A stretch of DNA of 64,000 bases, taken from NCBI GenBank assembly GCA_942492965.1, contig OW818656.1, forward strand, positions 1,612,001 through 1,676,000, given 5' to 3'. Positions 40,392-48,837 of the stretch are shown piece by piece; position 1 is the first letter of the stretch; each line of letters begins with the position of its first letter. The translations under genes and the position numbers were made by a program. Below the pieces are notes generated by a model. That model saw only the letters and a list, made by a program, of their open reading frames with translations, did no database searches and was not told where the DNA came from. This stretch comes from Sphingosinicella sp942492965. Its GTDB lineage: Bacteria > Pseudomonadota > Alphaproteobacteria > Sphingomonadales > Sphingomonadaceae.

Positions 40392-43222
40392 GCGAGAACC
40401 TCGCCGCAGCGCACGCAAAGCTCGGTGGCTGGATCAACGTCGCCGGTGTGGCGCCAGCAGCGGGCGCATTTTTCGGCTTCGGTGCGCATCACCACGGTGA
40501 CGTCGCCGCCATATTGGGCCGCGCTGACGATCGACACTTCGGCGAAGTCGGCGGCCGAGATGCCGGCGACTTCGGGAAGGCGCACGACCGCTTCGTTCGA
40601 CGAGCGGATCGTCTTTTCGCGGCGGAAGGGCTCGATCGCTTCGGTGACGCTTTCACGCGCCGCGCGGATCGTCGCCCACTTTTCGCCAAGCGCCGCATCC
40701 AGCCACGCCGCATCGATCTCCGGCCAATCGAGCAGGTGGACGGAGCCGTCTTCGCTGGGGAAGCGGGCCTGCCAGGCTTCTTCGGCGGTGAACACCAGCA
40801 CCGGCGCGAACCATCGGGTGAGCGCGTGGAACAGCGTGTCCATCACCGTGCGGCAGGCGCGTCGTTTCGGTGACGTCACGGCGTCACAGTAAAGACTGTC
40901 CTTGCGCACATCGAAGTAGAAGGCGCTGAGATCGTGGACGCAGAACGCCTGCAAAGCCGTCACGTAGCGCGTGAAATCATAATCGTTCACGCACTGGCGC
41001 AGCTCGTCGCCGAGTTCGGCGAGGCGGTGCAGCACCCAGCGTTCCAGCTCCGGCATGTCGGACGCAGCAATGCGTTCGGCCTCGTCGAAGCCGTCGAGCG
41101 CGCCGAGGAGGTAGCGGAAGGTGTTGCGGATCTTGCGGTAGGCATCGGTCATGCCGCGCATGATTTCCGGGCCTATCCGATGATCCTCCCGCCAGTCGAC
41201 GTTCACCGCCCACAGGCGCAGCACGTCCGCGCCGCTTTCCCCGATCACCTTGTTGGGATCGATGGTGTTGCCGAGGCTCTTCGACATCTTGCGGCCCGAC
41301 GCATCGAGCGTGAACCCGTGCGTGACGACCGCATCATACGGCGCACGTCCGCGCGTGACGCAGGACTGGAGGAGCGAGGACTGGAACCAGCCGCGATGCT
41401 GGTCCGACCCTTCGAGATAGAGATCGGCGGGCCAGCGCAGATCGGGCCAGCGGCCCGATTCGAGCACGAAGGCGTGCGTGCAGCCCGAATCGAACCACAC
41501 GTCGAGAATGTCGCCGATGCGCTCGTAATCGTCGGCCTTGTAGCGATCGCCCAGGAAGACCTGCGGATCGGTGCCCGTCCACGCATCGACACCCTCGGCG
41601 CGGACCGCCGCGACGATGCGGGCGTTCACGTCCGCGTCGACGAGATATTCGCCCGTCTGCCGGTGGACGAACAGCGTGATCGGCACGCCCCACGCGCGCT
41701 GGCGCGAGAGCACCCAATCGGGCCGCCCGGACACCATCGCGCCGATGCGGTTCGCGCCGCGCTCCGGCACCCAGCGCACGCGCTCGATCTCCGCCATCGC
41801 GGTTTCGCGGAGCGTGCGGCCCTCACCCTGCGCGCTGCGGATGTCGGCTTCGGTCTTGCAGAGCGGGATCTGGCCGTCGATCGGCTTGTCCATCGGCACG
41901 AACCACTGCGGCGTGCAGCGGAAGATCACCTTGGCCTTGGAACGCCACGAGTGCGGGTAGGAGTGCTTGTAGTCGGCGGACGCCGCGAGCAGGCCGCCTG
42001 CGGCTTTCAGGTCCGAACAGATCGGCCCTTCCGGCGAATTGAACTTCGGGTTGATGACGCTGCCCTGCCCGCCAAGCCAAGCCCAATCGGCACGGTAGCG
42101 GCCGTCGCCTTCCACCGCGAACACGGGATCGATGCCGTGCGCCTTGCAGAGCAGGAAGTCGTCCTCACCGTGGTCCGGCGCCATATGAACGAGGCCGGTG
42201 CCGCTGTCGGTGGTGACGAAATCGCCGGGGAGGAACGGGCGGGGCTTGGTGAAAAAACCCCCGAGATGATGCATCGGGTGACGGGCGACGGTGCCGGCCA
42301 ACTGCGACCCGTCACCTTGCCAATATATCTCGCGTGCGTCTTGGGTCAAAAAGCGGCCGTAGAGAGCGCCCGACAAAAGCAGCGGCTCGGCCACAAGATA
42401 TTTCCGTCCATTGTGCTCGCCGACCAGCACATACTGAACCTCCGGCCCATAGGCCAAAGCCTGGTTCACCGGGATCGTCCACGGCGTGGTCGTCCAGATC
42501 ACCGCAGACGCACCAACCAGTTCGGCGATCGGAGATTCCGTGATCTCGAACGCCACGTCCACCTGCGTGGAGATGATGTCTTCGTATTCGACCTCGGCCT
42601 CGGCGAGCGCTGTCTTTTCCACGGGCGACCACATCACGGGCTTTGCGCCGCGGTAAAGTTGCCCGCTTTCCGCCACCTTCAGCAGCTCGGAAACGATCGT
42701 CGATTCCGCCTGGAAATCCATCGTGAGATAGGGATTGTCCCAATCACCATTGATGCCGAGGCGCTTCAATTGCTCGCGCTGACGGTTCACCCAGTTCTGC
42801 GCGTAGGCGCGGCATTCGGCGCGGAAGGCCTTGGGGTCGACCTCGTCCTTGTTCTTGCCCTTCTTGCGGTATTCCTCCTCGACCTTCCATTCGATCGGGA
42901 GGCCGTGGCAGTCCCAGCCGGGCACATAGGGCGCGTCCTTGCCGAGCAGCGTCTGCGTGCGGACGACCATGTCTTTCAGCACGTGGTTGAGCGCGTGGCC
43001 GATGTGCATGTCGCCGTTGGCGTAGGGCGGGCCATCGTGGAGGACGAACTTTTCGCGGCCTTTCCGCTCGGCGCGGAGGCGCTTGTAGAAATCCAGCCCC
43101 TGCCAGCGCGCGAGCCATTTCGGCTCCGCATCGGCGAGTCCGGCCTTCATCGGGAAATCGGTCTTCGGCAGGAAGACGGTGTCGCGGTAGTCTTTACGGG
43201 TATCGTCGTTCATATCGGGCAT
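40388..43222 (-). CDS. ileS: isoleucyl-tRNA synthetase
   Basis: A 944-residue class I synthetase charging tRNA-Ile. It has HIGH at residues 73-76 (GDMHIGHALNHV), a large CP1 editing domain, GRKMSKSLGNTI before the anticodon-binding region, and a C-terminal zinc ribbon (CARCWRHTGDVDPATELCVR). ATG 43222 (MPDMNDD) is chosen with AGGG upstream; ATG 43213 is possible. It sits between ribF (5 bp) and lspA (4-bp overlap), the widespread ribF-ileS-lspA operon. Confidence 0.97.
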   Translation of the reverse strand: MPDMNDDTRKDYRDTVFLPKTDFPMKAGLADAEPKWLARWQGLDFYKRLRAERKGREKFVLHDGPPYANGDMHIGHALNHVLKDMVVRTQTLLGKDAPYVPGWDCHGLPIEWKVEEEYRKKGKNKDEVDPKAFRAECRAYAQNWVNRQREQLKRLGINGDWDNPYLTMDFQAESTIVSELLKVAESGQLYRGAKPVMWSPVEKTALAEAEVEYEDIISTQVDVAFEITESPIAELVGASAVIWTTTPWTIPVNQALAYGPEVQYVLVGEHNGRKYLVAEPLLLSGALYGRFLTQDAREIYWQGDGSQLAGTVARHPMHHLGGFFTKPRPFLPGDFVTTDSGTGLVHMAPDHGEDDFLLCKAHGIDPVFAVEGDGRYRADWAWLGGQGSVINPKFNSPEGPICSDLKAAGGLLAASADYKHSYPHSWRSKAKVIFRCTPQWFVPMDKPIDGQIPLCKTEADIRSAQGEGRTLRETAMAEIERVRWVPERGANRIGAMVSGRPDWVLSRQRAWGVPITLFVHRQTGEYLVDADVNARIVAAVRAEGVDAWTGTDPQVFLGDRYKADDYERIGDILDVWFDSGCTHAFVLESGRWPDLRWPADLYLEGSDQHRGWFQSSLLQSCVTRGRAPYDAVVTHGFTLDASGRKMSKSLGNTIDPNKVIGESGADVLRLWAVNVDWREDHRIGPEIMRGMTDAYRKIRNTFRYLLGALDGFDEAERIAASDMPELERWVLHRLAELGDELRQCVNDYDFTRYVTALQAFCVHDLSAFYFDVRKDSLYCDAVTSPKRRACRTVMDTLFHALTRWFAPVLVFTAEEAWQARFPSEDGSVHLLDWPEIDAAWLDAALGEKWATIRAARESVTEAIEPFRREKTIRSSNEAVVRLPEVAGISAADFAEVSIVSAAQYGGDVTVVMRTEAEKCARCWRHTGDVDPATELCVRCGEVLA

Positions 43223-43227
43223 ACGCC

Positions 43228-44157
43228 CTAGAGGAGAGCGGCGCGCGCGTCCACGATATCCTTGGCGATCTGCGCCTTCAGCGCCTCGAGGCTCGCGAGT
43301 TTCATTTCGGGGCGGAGATGCGCGATGAGCTGGGTCTCGATGGTCTGCCCATAGAGATCGCCCGCGTAGTCGAACAGGTGGACTTCGAGCAGTTCCCTGG
43401 GCGGCGTGAACATCGGCCGGATGCCGAGATTCGCGATGCCATCCACCACGCGCCCGTCTTCGAGCCGGCAGCGCGCGGCATAGATGCCGTAGGCGGGGCG
43501 GACGTAGTCGGCGCCGATCACGACGTTCGCGGTCGGCACGTCGATCGTGCGGCCGCGCTTGTCGCCGTGTTCCACGATGCCGCGAATGGCGAAGGGGCGG
43601 CCCATCAGCGCTGCAGCCTCCCGGCAATGACCGGCCTGCAGCGCGGCGCGCACGCGCGTGGAGGAAATGATCGCCGAGCCTTCATCGCGCACCGGCACGA
43701 CGGTTTCGGGGATGAGGCCGTGGGCCGCGCCCAGTTCGAGCAGCTTCGCCGGATCGCCGCTCGCGCCGCGCCCGAAGGTGAAATCCTCGCCGGTGACGGT
43801 GCCGGCAAGGCCGAGACGCCCGACGAGGACGCCGGAGACGAATTCATCGGCAGGAAGCGCCGCGAAGGCGGCATCGAAGCGCAGCACGACGGCGGCATCC
43901 ATCCCGAAGGCTTCGACCAGATCGAGCTTCTGATCCACCGTCGTCAGCATGAACGGCGGCAATTGCGGGCGGAACAGGCGCGCGGGGTGCGGATCGAACG
44001 TTACGAGAAGTGCGGGCAGCCCCTCGGCGCGCGCGCGCGCCAGCGCGCGGCCCACGACCGCCTGATGGCCGATGTGAAAACCATCGAAATTGCCGATCGC
44101 CGCGATGCCGCCGCGAAGCGCGCCCGGCAGCGGCGCATCCCCCGTGATGCGTTTCAT
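43228..44157 (-). CDS. ribF: bifunctional riboflavin kinase/FAD synthetase
   Basis: A 309-residue enzyme making FMN then FAD. The N-terminal nucleotidyltransferase has GNFDGFHIGHQAVVGRAL and TFDPHPARLF and later ISSTRVRAALQAG. The C-terminal flavokinase has RTIDVPTANVVIGADYVRPA, GIYAARC, and LEVHLFDYAGDLYGQ. First gene of the ribF-ileS-lspA-DUF3035 operon. Confidence 0.96.
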   Translation of the reverse strand: MKRITGDAPLPGALRGGIAAIGNFDGFHIGHQAVVGRALARARAEGLPALLVTFDPHPARLFRPQLPPFMLTTVDQKLDLVEAFGMDAAVVLRFDAAFAALPADEFVSGVLVGRLGLAGTVTGEDFTFGRGASGDPAKLLELGAAHGLIPETVVPVRDEGSAIISSTRVRAALQAGHCREAAALMGRPFAIRGIVEHGDKRGRTIDVPTANVVIGADYVRPAYGIYAARCRLEDGRVVDGIANLGIRPMFTPPRELLEVHLFDYAGDLYGQTIETQLIAHLRPEMKLASLEALKAQIAKDIVDARAALL

Positions 44158-44181
44158 GGCCGCTCTGCTATCCCGCCCAGC

Positions 44182-45339
44182 TTAACGCGGCAAGGTGGCG
44201 CGGAGGACGCGGAGGATGTTGCCGCCCATCGCCTTCCCGATTTCGGCCTGCGTGAAGCCCTGATCGAGCAGCGCCTGCGTCACCGCCGGGAGATGCGCGG
44301 CATCGACGCCCACGGTCGTCGCGCCGTCCCAGTCCGACCCCAGGCCGACATGATCGATGCCGACGAGATCGCGCACATGCCGCATCGCGCGGGCGGTCGC
44401 CTGCGGCGTCGCCGCGCACACGGCCGCATCCCAGAAACCGATGCCGACGACACCGCCCGTCGCCGCGATACCGCGGATTTCATCGTCTGTGAGGTTGCGG
44501 TTGGTGTTGCACGTCGCCTTGACGCCGCCGTGGCTGTAGACGACCGGCTTCGTTACCAGTTTGAGCGCCTCGGCGACGGTCTTGTGGCTGGCGTGGGCGA
44601 GATCGACGACCATGCCTTTCGCTTCCATGCGGCGGATGACATCGCGGCCGAGCGGGGTGAGCCCGCCCTTTTCGAGCCCGTGCATCGAGCCCGCGACCTC
44701 GTTATCGAAAAAGTGCGTGAGGCCCGCCATGCGGTAGCCCGCATCGAACAGCACATCGACGTTGCCGAGCTTGCCTTCGAGGTTCTGCAGACCTTCGATC
44801 GAGAGCAGCGCGCCGGTCGCGGTCCTGTCGGCGAGCAGCGCATCGAGATCGCGCCCCGTCTGTACTAGCGCGAAGCCCTTCGCGCGCTGCATCCGCTCGG
44901 CGTGCCAGAGCGAGCGCTGGAGCAGCGAATCCCATGTGCGCGGCGGCTGCAGCTGCGCGATCGTGAGCATCGTGATGGTGTCGGTGTCGGCGCCGTTCGA
45001 CTCGTAATTCTGGCCCTTCGGCGACTTGGTGACGGAGGAGAAGACCTGCAGCTTGACGTTGCCCTCCTGAAGCCGCGGCAGATCGACATGGCCCCGATCG
45101 GCGCGCGCTTCGGGATCGCGCTTCCAGAGCAGCGTGTCGGAATGGAGATCGGCGATCGCCAGCCGGTCGTGGAGCGCCTGCGCGGCGGGGCTGACGGTCC
45201 ATTCGCCCGAGCCCGCGATGCGGTTCATCGAGCGCTCGAGGATGCCCGGCGCCAGGCCGAAGAAGAGGATGGCGGCAAGGACGACCAGCGCCGCCACGAT
45301 CCACGGCCAGCGCCGCCTGCGTACCTTCACCTTCGCCAT
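44182..45339 (-). CDS. membrane-anchored M19 dipeptidase
   Basis: A 385-residue zinc dipeptidase of the renal dipeptidase family (M19). A short basic tail (AKVKVRRRRWPW) and one transmembrane helix (about 14-33) place the enzyme in the periplasm. Metal and active-site motifs: IADLHSDTL, the bridging Glu in SIEGLQNL, LTHFFDNEV, VDLAHASHKTV, YSHGG and GIDHVGLGSDWDG. The start shares one base with the folA stop (TGATG). A second M19 enzyme lies at 58926-60152. Confidence 0.92.
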   Translation of the reverse strand: MAKVKVRRRRWPWIVAALVVLAAILFFGLAPGILERSMNRIAGSGEWTVSPAAQALHDRLAIADLHSDTLLWKRDPEARADRGHVDLPRLQEGNVKLQVFSSVTKSPKGQNYESNGADTDTITMLTIAQLQPPRTWDSLLQRSLWHAERMQRAKGFALVQTGRDLDALLADRTATGALLSIEGLQNLEGKLGNVDVLFDAGYRMAGLTHFFDNEVAGSMHGLEKGGLTPLGRDVIRRMEAKGMVVDLAHASHKTVAEALKLVTKPVVYSHGGVKATCNTNRNLTDDEIRGIAATGGVVGIGFWDAAVCAATPQATARAMRHVRDLVGIDHVGLGSDWDGATTVGVDAAHLPAVTQALLDQGFTQAEIGKAMGGNILRVLRATLPR

Positions 45340-45839
45340 CAAACCGCCTCCAGCGTCACGAAATCAAAAGCGGGGTGCGTTTCCCCCGCCGGATGAACTT
45401 CGCGGAACGTCTCACGCCAGCGCGCGGGATCAAGCTGTGGAAAATAGGTATCGCCTTCGGGCTCGGCGTGAATTTCCGTAAGCTCGATGCGCGTCGCGAA
45501 GGGGAGCGCCTGCGCGTAGATCTCCGCGCCGCCCACCACCATGATCGCATCGGCGCGCGTGCGCGGATCGAGGCCGGCGGCGGCGATTGCTTCGGCGAGG
45601 TTCGGCACGACGGTCACACCCGCTGCCTGCCAGCCCGGCTGGCGCGTGAGCACGATGTTGTGGCGGCCGGGCAGCGGCTTCCCGATCGATTCGAAGGTCT
45701 TGCGGCCCATGATCACGGGCTTTCCCACCGTGATGCGCTTGAAGCGCTTCAGGTCTTCGGAAAGGTGCCACGGCATCGCGCCGTCCTTGCCGATCACCCG
45801 GTTGTCGGCACGCGCGACGACGAGGACGACGTCTACCAT
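45339..45839 (-). CDS. folA: dihydrofolate reductase
   Basis: A 166-residue NADPH-dependent reductase regenerating tetrahydrofolate, the co-substrate consumed by thymidylate synthase. It has a family N-terminus VVLVVARADNRVIGKDGAMP, acid residue Asp29 (WHLSEDLKRFK), NADPH motif VIMGRKTFESIGKPLPGR, and MVVGGAEIY. The ATG lies within the last 7 bp of the orphan gene upstream, so it is translationally coupled to it. Confidence 0.96.
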   Translation of the reverse strand: MVDVVLVVARADNRVIGKDGAMPWHLSEDLKRFKRITVGKPVIMGRKTFESIGKPLPGRHNIVLTRQPGWQAAGVTVVPNLAEAIAAAGLDPRTRADAIMVVGGAEIYAQALPFATRIELTEIHAEPEGDTYFPQLDPARWRETFREVHPAGETHPAFDFVTLEAV

Positions 45840-46507
45840 AGTTTACCGGAGGTTGGATTGTGAAGCCAACGTCCGAAGATTTCGACAGCTTCACTGACCG
45901 TGCTTAAAAGCTCAATGTGTAACGGATGCTCGGGATTGGAGCCCATCCAAATTTTCTGACGCTGCTCTTCCCAGAACGCGAGCGCATTGGCATCCAGACT
46001 CCCTCTTTCTTCGTGTCGTCTCCGATGATCGGCTAGCATTTGGCTTGCCGTTTGTATTTGTCTAATTATTGCTGAAATTCTTTCATATAAATTGGCACTA
46101 TTTTGACCGAAGTAAGCGCCAATAATATACCTATTATTGAGAAATTCTTCAATCTCAGAACTATAATTATTAATACGATATGATGGAGCTATATAAGCAG
46201 CAATGCGCTCTTTTTCATTTTCTGAATATGAAGAAAGAAGCTCATCGGAAATTTCTTTAATCTCGCTCGACCAAACTGCTCCATTTGAAACGTGAATTAT
46301 TATGTCTTTCATACGAGCAAATCCACGAACTGCTTCTTCAGCAATATCGATCCGCTTTCCTAAAAGCCGCTGCTCCCGCCAGGTATGCAGCCCACGAAAG
46401 GCCACTAGCACACCCAATGAAACTGCAATCGCTCCTGCAGTTGAGCTGGCCGCCGCTATCCAATCAGGAAGAGAGCCTATTTCAAAAACAATTTTAGAGA
46501 CAGTCAC
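45833..46507 (-). CDS. AT-rich orphan single-pass membrane protein between thyA and folA
   Basis: A 224-residue protein, not recognised. One transmembrane helix at about 14-38 (IAAASSTAGAIAVSLGVLVA) near the N-terminus is followed by a long, charged, mostly helical cytoplasmic region. The DNA is strikingly AT-rich against its neighbours: 46081-46140 has 18 G/C in 60 bases. Lysine, Ile, Asn and Tyr use is correspondingly high. GTG 46507 shares GTGA with the thyA stop, and its TAG overlaps the folA start by 7 bp, so it is fully embedded in the operon. Signs of recent acquisition are clear; a defence or toxin-type role is only a guess. Confidence 0.75.
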   Translation of the reverse strand: MTVSKIVFEIGSLPDWIAAASSTAGAIAVSLGVLVAFRGLHTWREQRLLGKRIDIAEEAVRGFARMKDIIIHVSNGAVWSSEIKEISDELLSSYSENEKERIAAYIAPSYRINNYSSEIEEFLNNRYIIGAYFGQNSANLYERISAIIRQIQTASQMLADHRRRHEERGSLDANALAFWEEQRQKIWMGSNPEHPLHIELLSTVSEAVEIFGRWLHNPTSGKLW

Positions 46508-47298
46508 ACCGCCACCGGCGCCTTGATGTGCGGCTGCGCCTCGTAGCCGACGAGCTCGAAGTCTTCGTAACGGAAGCCGAAGATGTCTTTCACGTCCGGG
46601 TTGATGCGCATCTCGGGGAGCGCCATCGGGCGGCGCGTGAGCTGCAGGTCGGCCTGATCGAGGTGATTGAGGTAGAGGTGCGCGTCGCCGAAGCTGTGGA
46701 TGAATTCGCCGGGCTTCAGGCCCGTCACCTGCGCCATCATCTGCGTGAGGAGCGCGTAGGAGGCGATGTTGAACGGCACGCCGAGGAACACGTCTGCGCT
46801 GCGCTGGTAGAGCTGGCAGGAAAGCCGGCCTTCGGCGACGTAGAACTGGAACAGGCAGTGGCAGGGCGGCAGCGCCATGCTGTCCACCTCCGCGACGTTC
46901 CATGCCGACACGATCAGGCGCCGCGATTCGGGATTGCGGCGGATCGCCTCGACGAGGTTCGCGATCTGATCGATGACGCGCCCGCCTGGCGCTTCCCAGC
47001 GGCGCCACTGCTTGCCGTAGACGGGGCCGAGCTCGCCTTCGCTGTCCGCCCACTCATCCCAGATCGAGACGCCGTTCTCTTTCAGATAACGGATGTTGGT
47101 GTCGCCCGAGAGGAACCAGAGCAGCTCGTGCGCGATCGATTTCAGATGCAGTTTCTTCGTCGTCAGCATCGGGAAGCCATCGGCGAGATCGAAGCGCATC
47201 TGGTGCCCGAAAACGCTGAGCGTGCCCGTGCCGGTGCGGTCGCCGCGCTCCGTGCCGTGACGGCGGACGCGGGCGAGAAGATCGAGATATTGCTGCAT
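46504..47298 (-). CDS. thyA: thymidylate synthase
   Basis: A 264-residue enzyme methylating dUMP to dTMP with methylene-tetrahydrofolate. Nucleophile Cys146 is in ALPPCHCLFQFYV; other motifs are RTGTGTLSVFGHQMRF, QRSADVFLGVPFNIASYALL and HLYLNHLDQA. ATG 47298 gives the same length and start (MQQYLDLL) as E. coli ThyA; the ORF extends further but without conserved sequence. It starts an operon ending in folA, with an orphan gene in between. Confidence 0.97.
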   Translation of the reverse strand: MQQYLDLLARVRRHGTERGDRTGTGTLSVFGHQMRFDLADGFPMLTTKKLHLKSIAHELLWFLSGDTNIRYLKENGVSIWDEWADSEGELGPVYGKQWRRWEAPGGRVIDQIANLVEAIRRNPESRRLIVSAWNVAEVDSMALPPCHCLFQFYVAEGRLSCQLYQRSADVFLGVPFNIASYALLTQMMAQVTGLKPGEFIHSFGDAHLYLNHLDQADLQLTRRPMALPEMRINPDVKDIFGFRYEDFELVGYEAQPHIKAPVAV

Positions 47299-47405
47299 GG
47301 GGAGAGATATACGACGCCCCGAGCCGCTTGGCGAGAAAAGACACAAATCATTCAAAAATAAGGACTTGCCAAATCGCTACCCACCAGATCATTACGGATG
47401 CGTTT

Positions 47406-47426
47406 CTGAACGGGGGGATCGTTCAG
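47406..47426 (+). promoter_or_regulatory. hairpin holding the ribosome site of the NfrB-like gene
   Basis: CTGAAC (47406-47411) and GTTCAG (47421-47426) can pair, leaving the Shine-Dalgarno-like GGGGGGA in the 9-base loop, immediately before the TTG start at 47428. This could modulate translation. Confidence 0.35.
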
Positions 47427-47427
47427 T

Positions 47428-48837
47428 TTGGAAGAGTCGTACGTCTGGCTGGCCGGATACTGGCTGCTGACGCGAGAGCTGCTGCTTCTCGCGGCGGCCG
47501 GCGTTGCCGTATCGAGTCTCGACGATCTTCTGTTCGACATCCTCTATTTCGCGCGGGAGCTCTGGCGGCGGCTCACCATATATCGGGTCTGGGAGCGCGC
47601 GGATGCGAGCACGCTCGTGGGACCGAAGGCCGGTGTGCCGATCGCGGTGTTCGTGCCCGCCTGGGACGAAGCGGACGTGATCGGCCAGATGCTCGCGACG
47701 TTCACGCGCACGATGCGGCATCCGCGCTACCGGATCTTCGTAGGCGTCTATCCGAATGACCCCGGCACGCGCGCGGCGGTGGAAGCGGTGCGCGATCCCC
47801 GGATCGAAATCGTCGTCGCGCCGCATCTCGGGCCCACCACCAAGGCCGACTGCCTGAACGCGATCTGGCGCGGCATGGAGGCGCATGAGCGTGCGCATGG
47901 CGTGCGCTTCAAGGCGGTCGTGCTGCACGACGCCGAAGATGTCGCGCACGCGCGCGAACTTGACGTCATCGACTATCTGATCCCCGCGAAGGCGATGGTG
48001 CAGCTTCCGGTCGTGCCCTTCGCCGATGCGGAGTCGCGCTGGATCGCGGGGCATTATCTCGACGAGTTCGCCGAGAGCCACACCAAGGACATGGTGGTGC
48101 GCGAGGCGATCGGCGCGGCGCTTCCCGCCGCGGGCGTCGCGTGCGGGTTCGAGCGGGAGATGATGGGGCAGATTGCGGATGCGCTCGGCGGCGCGCCGTT
48201 CGACCCCGATTCGCTCACCGAGGATTACGAACTCGGCCACCGCATCCACGCGCGCGGGGGCAACGCCGTGTTCGTGCGCATTCCGGGTACACGCGGCGAG
48301 CCGCACGTGACGACGCGCGAGCATTTCCCGGCCACGCTCGAAACGGCGGTGCGGCAGAAATCGCGCTGGCTGCTCGGCATCGCGCTCCACGGCTGGGACC
48401 GGATCGGCTGGCAGGGCGGGATCGCGGCGCGCTACATGCTGCTGCGCGACCGCAAGGCACTGCTGAACGCGCTCGTCGTGGTCGTCGCCTACATCGCTGC
48501 GATCACCTACGCGGCCGCGATCGTGCTGAAGGGGACGGTGCCGGACGCGCGCACGCTCCCCGCCGTCGTCGAACGCGGCTCGGGACTGGAGGGGCTGTTG
48601 CGGCTGACGACCGCGCTCCTCGTCTGGCGGCTCGCGATGCGGATGATGTTCACCGGGCGTCAGCATGGGCTTGCCGAAGCGCTTCGCGCGCTTCCCCGCG
48701 CCTTCATCGCCAACATCGTGAATTTCCTCGCTGCCCTCCGCGCCTGTCGGCTCTACGTCGGCGGCCTCATCAGCAAGACGCGCCCGGTCTGGGAAAAGAC
48801 CGCGCACCGTTTCCCGCAAATCGCGGCGGACGAATAG
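47428..48837 (+). CDS. NfrB-like inner-membrane glycosyltransferase
   Basis: A 469-residue processive family-2 type glycosyltransferase. N-terminal hydrophobic helices precede the GT core: VPIAVFVPAWDEADVIGQML, DxD-like HDAEDVAHARELD, acceptor motif TEDYELGHRI, and RQKSRWLLG (QxxRW). Several C-terminal helices follow. This matches NfrB, which makes a surface polysaccharide and is needed for phage N4 adsorption in E. coli, but the c-di-GMP-sensing C-terminal domain of E. coli NfrB is absent. TTG start with GGGGGGA upstream. The next gene starts directly at the stop codon. Confidence 0.85.
   Translation: MEESYVWLAGYWLLTRELLLLAAAGVAVSSLDDLLFDILYFARELWRRLTIYRVWERADASTLVGPKAGVPIAVFVPAWDEADVIGQMLATFTRTMRHPRYRIFVGVYPNDPGTRAAVEAVRDPRIEIVVAPHLGPTTKADCLNAIWRGMEAHERAHGVRFKAVVLHDAEDVAHARELDVIDYLIPAKAMVQLPVVPFADAESRWIAGHYLDEFAESHTKDMVVREAIGAALPAAGVACGFEREMMGQIADALGGAPFDPDSLTEDYELGHRIHARGGNAVFVRIPGTRGEPHVTTREHFPATLETAVRQKSRWLLGIALHGWDRIGWQGGIAARYMLLRDRKALLNALVVVVAYIAAITYAAAIVLKGTVPDARTLPAVVERGSGLEGLLRLTTALLVWRLAMRMMFTGRQHGLAEALRALPRAFIANIVNFLAALRACRLYVGGLISKTRPVWEKTAHRFPQIAADE

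Noticed and set aside
40934..43231. 765-codon open frame opposite ileS
   Set aside because: Antisense shadow of ileS in high-GC DNA; rich in Arg/His/Asp with no domain, while the other strand encodes a complete synthetase with HIGH and KMSKS motifs.
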